From assembly GCA_900556025.1 (NCBI GenBank), contig USNG01000035.1:1-15175 (forward strand): a stretch of DNA of 15,175 bases. Direction: 5' to 3'. The position numbers and the translations under genes were made by a program. Shown one piece after another: positions 7,199-12,984 of the stretch (its first letter is position 1; each line of letters begins with the position of its first letter). Under the pieces are notes generated by a model. It did no database searches and was not told the DNA's origin. It saw nothing but the letters and a program-made list of their open reading frames with translations. This DNA is from an uncultured Mycoplasmatota bacterium. GTDB lineage: Bacteria; Bacillota_I; Bacilli_A; RF39; UBA660.

Positions 7199-8359
7199 GT
7201 GAAACGTAATATAATTTTGATAATCTTAATTTTACTTTTTATAGTTAGTGTTAGTTTTAGTGGACTTGGATTCTATTATGATAAAAATAATAGTAATAAT
7301 GATGAAGATACTGTTATTGATAATAATGTTAATGAAGATAATAATGATAATACGATTGATAATAAAAAAGATGAAGATAAGGATAACACTATTCCCAATG
7401 AAGTTGTAGATAACAATGGTAATAATTTAAATGATGAACCTAATAATGAAATAAATAATGCAGATGATGATAATGATTATTATTATGAAACAATTAAAAT
7501 AAATAATAAAGAAATTAAATATAATCAAGCATATATTTGGGATTATGATACTATATATGATAAATATTTTAAGATGAATGAAAAGGGTTTTGAAGGAGAA
7601 GAAATTCCTTTTATTAAATTACAAAATAAAAAAATATATTGGAATATTGATAATAAATGGGTAAAAGATAAATACATTGACGAAAATATTAAGTATTTTT
7701 CATCATATGCTGATTGTTATTCTGGAGGATATATATTTGCTGTTACTGAAAGCAATAAAATATATTATTCATATTTTGCTGATATTATAGATTCTGCTAA
7801 TGATAGTGAATGTCGTTTAGATGATGATGACTTTAATGATGGAGCAAAGTTACTTTATAATAATTATAAGTATTATGAAACAAGTGCTAAAGGTAAAATA
7901 AATAATATTTCGAGAAAAGCTTTTATATTTGAATGTGAAGTTTTAGTCAACTTATTTTATTTTAATATAGATGGTGAAATACTTGTATTATCTATTGATG
8001 ATAATGCATCTCTTTTACCGATTAACACTTATATGAAAGAACATAAGATTAGTATTACTACATTTGGAGGATATTCTTGTGCTGGAGATAGCAAAGAACC
8101 AAGTTTTTCTGTTAACATTGATGGAACTATAGATAATGTAAAAGATGAAAATGGTAATTTGATAAAAGTTAAATATTATATTTATTTATCTAATAATAAT
8201 TTGGTTATTGATAAAAACAATAATTTGTATTTTATAGATTTGAATGCTAAAACTCAAAAAAGTATAAGTAAAGTTACTAATTTTAAACAAACTGGTAATA
8301 CTATTAATTTTCAACTAGAAAATGGAGACAAAATAGAAATTTTACTTATGGTTAATTAA
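7199..8359 (+). CDS. Membrane-anchored or secreted Asn/Asp-rich protein, function unknown
   Basis: 386 residues starting at GTG, with a modest ribosome site (GTGGTGAG near 7187-7194). Residues 2-4 are basic and about 5-26 are hydrophobic, giving a signal peptide or N-terminal anchor; there is no lipobox Cys. Residues about 28-95 are an acidic Asn/Asp/Glu linker. The rest, about 96-386, is a beta-rich globular region with repeated short Tyr/Ile/Asn strands and four Cys residues (ADCYSGG, SECRLDD, FECEVLV, YSCAGDS), which could form two disulfides outside the cell. Alternating strand/turn segments such as KKIYWNIDNKW, NKIYYSYFAD and NNLYFIDLNAK hint at a propeller or repeat fold, but I cannot assign a family. 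The stop overlaps that of the convergent gene by three bases. Confidence 0.8.
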   Translation: MKRNIILIILILLFIVSVSFSGLGFYYDKNNSNNDEDTVIDNNVNEDNNDNTIDNKKDEDKDNTIPNEVVDNNGNNLNDEPNNEINNADDDNDYYYETIKINNKEIKYNQAYIWDYDTIYDKYFKMNEKGFEGEEIPFIKLQNKKIYWNIDNKWVKDKYIDENIKYFSSYADCYSGGYIFAVTESNKIYYSYFADIIDSANDSECRLDDDDFNDGAKLLYNNYKYYETSAKGKINNISRKAFIFECEVLVNLFYFNIDGEILVLSIDDNASLLPINTYMKEHKISITTFGGYSCAGDSKEPSFSVNIDGTIDNVKDENGNLIKVKYYIYLSNNNLVIDKNNNLYFIDLNAKTQKSISKVTNFKQTGNTINFQLENGDKIEILLMVN

Positions 8360-8712
8360 TTATGTTTTCCAACACCAATAATGCCACCAACTATACTTGA
8401 AAGAATTAATGATAAATAATAAACTAAACTACTAAAACTTAATTTACTAAATATTAAAGATAAAATTATAAATAATAATACTAATATACTGGATACTATA
8501 AAACCATTTAAGTATCCTTTTTTTCTTTCAATAGAAGATGTTTTAAATCCTAAAGCAAAGAATAAAACCATAACTACAATAAAATTTATAATAGAAACAA
8601 CTTTATAATTTAATATTTCAAAATAATAAAAAATAGATATAAATAATAAATAAATTATAATAGATAAAAGAATTAATGAAATATTTTTAATATAATTTTT
8701 TGTTTTTGACAT
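8356..8712 (-). CDS. TIGR04086-like four-helix membrane protein
   Basis: 118 residues, nearly all hydrophobic, with four predicted membrane helices near residues 10-30, 38-56, 68-88 and 94-113. Length, helix count, the central KKGYLNGFIV loop and the C-terminal SSIVGGIIGVGK agree with the TIGR04086 family of small Firmicutes membrane proteins, whose function is unknown. AGGTGATC (complement of 8715-8722) precedes the ATG at normal distance. Its end overlaps the convergent 7199 gene, and it diverges from the DUF421 gene. Confidence 0.75.
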   Translation of the reverse strand: MSKTKNYIKNISLILLSIIIYLLFISIFYYFEILNYKVVSIINFIVVMVLFFALGFKTSSIERKKGYLNGFIVSSILVLLFIILSLIFSKLSFSSLVYYLSLILSSIVGGIIGVGKHN

Positions 8713-8782
8713 TTGATCACCTAATTAATTATATTTATGTTTAAAAATAATATGATTATACATAATAATAATGGTGAATATT
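8713..8782. promoter_or_regulatory. Divergent intergenic region between two membrane-protein genes
   Basis: Seventy bases separate the two starts. The sequence is almost all A/T. A TATAAT-like element is readable on the minus strand (complement of the 8750s, TGTATAAT) and an overlapping TATACA on the plus strand, but neither has a convincing -35. GGTGA (8773-8777) is the ribosome site of the plus-strand gene. Confidence 0.3.
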
Positions 8783-9418
8783 ATGAATATATTAAATGTT
8801 ACTTTTAGGACAATATTTTTTTATTTCTTTATTATTGTTGTATTTAGATTGATGGGTAAAAGAGAAATAGGAGAGTTATCTTTGATGGATTTAGTTGTTA
8901 GTTTGTTAATAGCTGAATTAGTTGCGATTAGTATAGAGAATTATGATGAATCTATGCTTTTGACTATTATACCTATTGTGATATTACTTGTATTTGAAAT
9001 AATATTTGGAGTATTATCAGTTAAATCAGAAAAGTTTAGGACTTTAGTTGATGGAAAGCCTTCATTAATAATAAATAAAGGTAAAATAAATAAAACTGAA
9101 ATGAAAAAGCAAAGATATTCTTTAGATGATTTAATGCTTGAATTAAGAAATAATAATATAGAAGATTTAACTCAAGTAAAGTTTGCTATTCTTGAAAATA
9201 ATGGGAGATTAAACTTATATAAAAATGATACTAGTGATATACCATTCCCTCTTATATTAGATGGCTGTGTTCAAAAAGATACATTAAACTATATTAATAA
9301 AGATTTAGATTGGTTAATAGATAATTTAGATAATAAGAATTTAAATATTGAAGATATATTTTATGCTTTTTATAAAGATAATAAAGTATATGTGATTAAA
9401 AATGATGAATTAAGCTAA
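8783..9418 (+). CDS. DUF421 membrane protein, YetF/YcaP family
   Basis: 211 residues from ATG 8783, chosen over the in-frame ATG at 8771 because GGTGA (8773-8777) lies five bases before it and would fall inside the gene otherwise. There are three membrane helices near residues 5-24, 30-50 and 58-78, with the family loop FRLMGKREIGEL between the first two. A cytoplasmic domain follows with the signature VDGKPSLIINKGKI, then MKKQRYSLDDLMLELRNN and QVKFAILENNGRL. In Bacillus, YetF-type proteins are spore or vegetative membrane proteins of poorly known role. The stop overlaps the end of the convergent flippase gene by nine bases. Confidence 0.9.
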   Translation: MNILNVTFRTIFFYFFIIVVFRLMGKREIGELSLMDLVVSLLIAELVAISIENYDESMLLTIIPIVILLVFEIIFGVLSVKSEKFRTLVDGKPSLIINKGKINKTEMKKQRYSLDDLMLELRNNNIEDLTQVKFAILENNGRLNLYKNDTSDIPFPLILDGCVQKDTLNYINKDLDWLIDNLDNKNLNIEDIFYAFYKDNKVYVIKNDELS

Positions 9419-10711
9419 TACTTTTTTGACTTCTTTATAATAAAGGTAAGTTGATACTAAAAGATTGACTATTATTGATAATATATAACTATAGATACCT
9501 ATTTTTAATAGTGAAAGTATTGCTATGGAAAATAGTCTTATTATTGAAGAAGTTATTGTGCATTTCATAGCTTCTTTACTTTTTCCTAATGCTTGAAGAG
9601 AACTCATTAGAGGATATTCTACATAGAATAATATTACAAATGGAGATAATATCTTAATATAATCATATCCTTCTGTAGTATGATATAAAGTGCTTAAAAA
9701 GAATTTAGGGAATACACTAATTATAATTGTTGATATTAAACCAATAAAACAAGAGACTAAAAGTATTTCTTTTATTCTTTTTTTACACATTTTTTTATTG
9801 CCATAGCTATAATGTTTTGATAATTCTGGTATTAAAGCTGTTGACATATTTTGAGTAAAGAATTGAGGCATTAATAGTAGTGAAAGAGCATATGCGTTTA
9901 TGATACCATATTCATAAATTACATATTCATTTGAATAACCCATAAATATTAAAACATTAGTTAAAACTATTGGTTCAAAAAAATATGATATTGAACCAAT
10001 TATTTTACTTGATGTACATGGTATACATATATTTAAAATACTTTTTATATCTTTTGAATCTATTTTTATATTCTTGAAATTTAAATAATTTTTTGGCATA
10101 AAAAGAATCATTATTATTTGTGAGACTACTTCACCAATCATATTTACTATAAATAAAAAACATATTGAAAATACTAATCCTTTATAAAATATTTTTGTTA
10201 GGAAAAACAGTATTAAAGATAATCTTGTTAATTGTTCTATAAAATTGGATAACATATATGGGAACATATTTTGTTTTCCCCAAAAATAACCTTTTATGAT
10301 AGAAGATATACTTATAAAAGGCATAGTTAAACTTATACATATTATTGGATAATAAAGTCTACTTTCATTTAATAGATTGTTTGATAATATTGGAGCAAAT
10401 AAAATAGTGACTAAAATAACTATAATATTTATTATAAAAGAAAGTATTATTGTAGAATAAAATAATGATTTTGAGTTTGTTTGTCTTTCTGATATTATTT
10501 TTGATAATGCTGTTGGATAACTAAATGTAGCTATTACTGTTAATAATGATATGGTAGGGGATAATAGACTATAAATAGCTATACCTTCTGTACCAATTTT
10601 TCTAGTTATAATTATTTTTAGAATAAAACCAACTAGTTTAGTTAGAGTTCCACCAATTAATAGTAAAAATGCTGATTTGAAAAAAATATTGTCTTTTATT
10701 TTATTTAACAT
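9410..10711 (-). CDS. SpoVB/MurJ-like polysaccharide flippase (MATE-fold)
   Basis: 433 residues with about 12 hydrophobic segments, a polysaccharide biosynthesis/PST family protein of the MOP flippase superfamily. The N-terminus (FLLLIGGTLTKLVGFILKIIITRKIGTEGIAIYSLL) is typical of SpoVB and its relatives, including the helix-1 Lys/Gly pattern and the basic ITRKIG loop. Family members move lipid-linked sugars or peptidoglycan precursors across the membrane. SpoVB proteins are usually above 500 residues with 14 helices, so this one lacks roughly the last pair. No Shine-Dalgarno sequence is visible before the ATG, and the predicted leader is only about 15 nt. Its promoter overlaps that of metK on the other strand. 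Confidence 0.9.
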   Translation of the reverse strand: MLNKIKDNIFFKSAFLLLIGGTLTKLVGFILKIIITRKIGTEGIAIYSLLSPTISLLTVIATFSYPTALSKIISERQTNSKSLFYSTIILSFIINIIVILVTILFAPILSNNLLNESRLYYPIICISLTMPFISISSIIKGYFWGKQNMFPYMLSNFIEQLTRLSLILFFLTKIFYKGLVFSICFLFIVNMIGEVVSQIIMILFMPKNYLNFKNIKIDSKDIKSILNICIPCTSSKIIGSISYFFEPIVLTNVLIFMGYSNEYVIYEYGIINAYALSLLLMPQFFTQNMSTALIPELSKHYSYGNKKMCKKRIKEILLVSCFIGLISTIIISVFPKFFLSTLYHTTEGYDYIKILSPFVILFYVEYPLMSSLQALGKSKEAMKCTITSSIIRLFSIAILSLLKIGIYSYILSIIVNLLVSTYLYYKEVKKVLA

Positions 10712-10712
10712 A

Positions 10713-10740
10713 TTACATTTTATGCATTTTATGTTATAAT
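10713..10740 (+). promoter_or_regulatory. metK promoter (extended -10)
   Basis: TATAAT at 10735-10740 preceded by TG one base away (TGTTATAAT), with TTACAT at 10713-10718 and a 16-base spacer. Transcription should start near 10747, upstream of the riboswitch. Confidence 0.75.
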
Positions 10741-10761
10741 ATTTATGTCTTAGGACAACAA
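10733..10761 (-). promoter_or_regulatory. Flippase-gene promoter overlapping the metK promoter
   Basis: On the minus strand, TTGTTG (complement of 10756-10761) and TATAAC (complement of 10733-10738) are separated by 17 bases. Four bases of this -10 element are shared with the metK -10 element on the plus strand, so both promoters can hardly be occupied at once. Confidence 0.55.
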
Positions 10762-10766
10762 TTTTA

Positions 10767-10903
10767 TATTACCTTATAAAGAGTGATTTAGAGACTGGCT
10801 CGTAGATCACACCAACCTATTTGATTAGGTGGTAAACCCAGATGGATGAGGATAGCTTTTAATACTTAAGGTTATCTTAGGTATTTTTTCTTTTTAAGGT
10901 AAT
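10767..10903 (+). promoter_or_regulatory. SAM-I (S-box) riboswitch with expression platform
   Basis: The core elements occur in the right order: AAAGAG (10778-10783); P2 GTGAT/ATCAC (10783-10787 with 10806-10810) enclosing GAGACTGGCTCGTAGA; P3 ACC..CCTA/TAGG..GGT (10811-10833); the AGGTGGTAAACCC joint; and GATGAGGATAG (10845-10855). P1 is AU-rich and interrupted (UUAU with AUAG, then UAUU with AAUA). Two alternative partners of the 5' strand explain switching: ATTACCTTA (10768-10776) can pair with TAAGGTTAT (10867-10875, one mismatch) as antiterminator, freeing the gene when SAM is low; with SAM bound, the terminator at 10861-10890 forms. It controls metK, the SAM synthetase, which is the classical target. 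Confidence 0.87.
10861..10895 (+). terminator. Riboswitch-controlled intrinsic terminator
   Basis: AATACTTAAG (10861-10870) pairs with CTTAGGTATT (10876-10885) over 10 bp (one G-U) around a GTTAT loop, followed by TTTTC and TTTTT. It ends about 30 bases before metK. Confidence 0.85.
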
Positions 10904-10924
10904 TATTACTGAAAGGAGGAAATT

Positions 10925-11962
10925 ATGAAGTTATACAGTAATGAAATTGTTTTTAGAGGTCATCCTGATAAAGTATGTGATCAGATAAGTGATGCTTTAT
11001 TAGATGAATATTTAAAAGGGGATAAAGATAGTAGATGCGCTATTGAAGTTTGTGGAGGTAAAGGAGTAATATTTATAACTGGAGAAGTTACATCTAAAAG
11101 TATTGTAGATGTTGAAAAAGTAGTAAATGAGACTTTGAATGATATTGGTTACTATAAAAAGTATAAGATTATAAATAATATAGGTATTCAAAGTAATGAT
11201 ATTGCTCTTGGAACTAATAAAGAAGTTGGCGGAGCTGGAGATCAAGGCATGATGTTTGGTTATGCTTGTAATGATAACTCATTTTATTTACCTACAGCTA
11301 TGATGATACTTTCTGAATTATCAATTAAGTATGATGAATTAAGAAAAAAAGATAAAAGATTTTATGCTGATGGTAAAGCTCAGATTACTGGAGTATATGA
11401 TGAAAATATGAAACTACTAAGTATTAAAGATTTTACTATTTCTTATCAAAATACTGAAAAAGAAAGAGAAGAAACAGATAAAATTATTAAAACTATTTGC
11501 CTATCTATTTGTGAAAAATATAATGTTAAAATAGAAATGTTTCTTATTAATCCAACTGGTAGATTTGAAATAGGTGGTTTTGAGGGTGACTCTGGACTTA
11601 CTGGAAGAAAAATTGTTGTTGATTCATATCAGGGATTTGCTCCAGTGGGTGGTGGAGCTTTTAGTGGTAAAGATCCATCTAAAGTAGATAGAAGTGCTGC
11701 TTATAAAGCTAGAAATATAGCAGTTGATTATTTGAAAAAATATAATTTAAGGTGGTGTCAAGTTCAACTTAGTTATGCTATTGGAATAAGAAAACCCCTT
11801 GCTATATACATAACTAGTGATAAAGGCGATATTGATGTAAGTGGTTCATTATATGCTGAATGTGAACCAAATAACATAATTGAAGATTTAGATTTACTTA
11901 ATAAATGTTATGTTGACACTGCTAAATATGGTCATTTCGTTGATTATAATAAAATAGTGTAA
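10925..11962 (+). CDS. metK: S-adenosylmethionine synthetase MetK, short form
   Basis: Makes SAM from methionine and ATP in the cytoplasm. 345 residues against about 385-400 in most bacteria. Key motifs are intact: HPDK at 13-16, GAGDQG at 103-108 followed by MMFGYA, DGK at 149-151, GDSGLTGRK at 221-229, GGGAFSGKDPSKVDRSAAY at 242-260, and the C-terminal YGHF. The shortening comes from trimmed loops, mainly in the central region around residues 160-205 and before the C-terminal YGHF, not from a lost domain. GAAAGGAGGA (10911-10920) is a strong ribosome site before ATG 10925. Regulated by the SAM-I riboswitch upstream. Its product supplies the QueA reaction encoded about 5 kb away. Confidence 0.96.
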   Translation: MKLYSNEIVFRGHPDKVCDQISDALLDEYLKGDKDSRCAIEVCGGKGVIFITGEVTSKSIVDVEKVVNETLNDIGYYKKYKIINNIGIQSNDIALGTNKEVGGAGDQGMMFGYACNDNSFYLPTAMMILSELSIKYDELRKKDKRFYADGKAQITGVYDENMKLLSIKDFTISYQNTEKEREETDKIIKTICLSICEKYNVKIEMFLINPTGRFEIGGFEGDSGLTGRKIVVDSYQGFAPVGGGAFSGKDPSKVDRSAAYKARNIAVDYLKKYNLRWCQVQLSYAIGIRKPLAIYITSDKGDIDVSGSLYAECEPNNIIEDLDLLNKCYVDTAKYGHFVDYNKIV

Positions 11963-12010
11963 AGTTTATTTTCAAAGCATAGACTTAAATATTTTTATAT
12001 GATAAACTTT
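11961..12010 (+). repeat. Perfect 9-bp inverted repeat just after metK
   Basis: AAAGTTTAT (11961-11969), starting in the metK stop codon, is the exact reverse complement of ATAAACTTT (12002-12010). The 32-base loop is AT-rich. No U-run follows, so it is not a standard terminator; the 3' arm covers the -10 element of the RNA gene below. Confidence 0.6.
11980..12008 (+). promoter_or_regulatory. Candidate promoter of the small RNA gene
   Basis: TAGACT (11980-11985), a 17-base spacer, and TAAACT (12003-12008) preceded by TGA, an extended -10 arrangement like the other promoters here. Each hexamer matches consensus at four of six positions. A start seven bases after the -10 falls on A12015, exactly the first base of the RNA's closing stem. 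Confidence 0.5.
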
Positions 12011-12014
12011 AATT

Positions 12015-12186
12015 AACCTAGATGATTAATATAGACACAATAAACCGACTATGTAATATTATAGGGGAACTAATCGGTATGCGGCGTTGAATATTGATTT
12101 TATATCAAGATCCCAGACATATCGTGTGATCTACCACCTCGTCGAGCGCGAGATTTATTACACTATATTTACACTAGGTTTTTTTT
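12015..12186 (+). ncRNA. Structured small RNA of about 172 nt, family not recognised
   Basis: No open frame of note is present on the plus strand. Ends pair: AACCTAG (12015-12021) with CTAGGTT (12174-12180), followed by six more Ts (12181-12186) as terminator. Continuing the rod, AATATAG (12028-12034) pairs with CTATATT (12163-12169), and AATAAA (12039-12044) with TTTATT (12154-12159), with small internal loops. Inside are a stem CCGACTAT/ATAG..TCGG (12045-12077) with a bulge GGGAACTAA, a hairpin TTGAT/ATCAA (12094-12108), a GATC/GATC stem (12109-12131), and CGGCG/CGTCG (12082-12086 with 12140-12144) or CTCG/CGAG (12138-12152). GGGA in the bulge could pair with TCCC at 12111-12114, a possible pseudoknot. 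GC-rich blocks (GCGGCG, CGTCGAGCGCGAG) stand out from the surroundings. Size, rod shape and autonomous promoter/terminator recall 6S RNA, but I see no diagnostic 6S, tmRNA, SRP or RNase P sequence. Confidence 0.72.
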
Positions 12187-12196
12187 ATGCTATAAT
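12168..12196 (+). promoter_or_regulatory. tcdA promoter, overlapping the small RNA terminator
   Basis: TTTACA (12168-12173), a 17-base spacer and TATAAT (12191-12196) preceded by TG (TGCTATAAT). The spacer holds the 3' arm and T-run of the small RNA. Predicted start near 12203. Confidence 0.75.
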
Positions 12197-12222
12197 ATTC
12201 GTGCTTTTAGGAGGCAAAAAGT

Positions 12223-12900
12223 ATGAATTTGTGTAGACTTGAGAGTCTAATCGGAGAAGAAAACATTGAAAAGATTAAGAAATTAAATGTATTAATAATT
12301 GGTCTTGGAGGTGTTGGAGGATACGTTATAGAGTCTTTGATTAGATGTGGTGTTGGAAATATTACACTAGTAGATAGTGATACTATTAAACCAAGTAATA
12401 TTAATAGACAAATAATTGCTACATCTAGAAATAATAATAAATATAAGACAAGAGAATGGAAAAAACGTATCAAACTAATTAATAAAGATGCTAATGTTAG
12501 TATTATAAATACTCATATAACAGAAGATAATATAGAATGTTTATTTACATATAAATATGATTATATTATTGATGCTTGTGATACTACAAAAGTTAAAGTT
12601 AAATTAATTAGAGAATGTCATGATAAAGGAATTAAATTAGTTTCTAGTATGGGAACAGCAAATAAAATAGATGCTACTCGTGTTAGAATTACTACTCTTG
12701 ATAAAACAGAAACTGATCCACTTGCTAAAAAGATAAGACATGATTTAGGAAAAGATAGAGTTTTAATGAAAGATGTTACAGTTGTAACAAGTGATGAAAA
12801 ACCTATTAATACTAAAATGCTTGGTTCTACATCTTTTGTTCCTGCAACTGCTGGATTATTTATTACAAATTATATTATTAATGATGTAATTAAAAAATAG
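12223..12900 (+). CDS. tcdA: tRNA threonylcarbamoyladenosine dehydratase (ThiF/E1-like)
   Basis: 225 residues. The protein is of the ThiF/MoeB/E1 adenylating family: GLGGVGG at 27-33 binds ATP, DSD at 51-53, SNINRQ at 58-63 and DACDT at 117-121 follow as expected. Segments TDPLAKKIRHDLGKD, VVTSDEKP and GSTSFVPATAG favour TcdA (CsdL/YgdL) over ThiF or MoeB; the protein also lacks the Cys-x2-Cys zinc pairs of MoeB. TcdA activates t6A37 in tRNA with ATP and cyclises it to ct6A. It is shorter than E. coli TcdA (about 268). AGGAGG (12209-12214) lies 8 bases before ATG. Own promoter upstream and terminator downstream make it a single-gene unit. Confidence 0.9.
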   Translation: MNLCRLESLIGEENIEKIKKLNVLIIGLGGVGGYVIESLIRCGVGNITLVDSDTIKPSNINRQIIATSRNNNKYKTREWKKRIKLINKDANVSIINTHITEDNIECLFTYKYDYIIDACDTTKVKVKLIRECHDKGIKLVSSMGTANKIDATRVRITTLDKTETDPLAKKIRHDLGKDRVLMKDVTVVTSDEKPINTKMLGSTSFVPATAGLFITNYIINDVIKK

Positions 12901-12933
12901 ACATAATTTTATAGCAAATTTTATGTCTTTTTA
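12900..12933 (+). terminator. Intrinsic terminator of tcdA
   Basis: GACATAA (12900-12906), sharing the last base of the stop, pairs with TTATGTC (12921-12927); an inner TTT/AAA extends it with a small bulge. TTTTTATTTTCTT follows. Confidence 0.75.
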
Positions 12934-12950
12934 TTTTCTTGTCTTTTTAT

Positions 12951-12980
12951 GTGTGTTATAATTGATTAATAATAGAGGTG
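12951..12980 (+). promoter_or_regulatory. Extended -10 promoter and ribosome site for the 12985 gene
   Basis: TGTTATAAT (12954-12962) is a consensus extended -10; the -35 region is only T-rich. AGAGGTG (12974-12980) is four bases before ATG 12985. The short distance implies a transcript start near 12969 and a leader of roughly 16 nt. Confidence 0.55.
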
Positions 12981-12984
12981 TTTT

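Noticed and set aside
11963..12200. tmRNA, SRP RNA, RNase P RNA or a T-box in the gap after metK
   Set aside because: No tag reading frame or TTCGA-type T-loop, no GGAAGGAAGCAGCC-like SRP tip, no RNase P core, and no T-box GGTGG-type antiterminator sequence in the plus strand.
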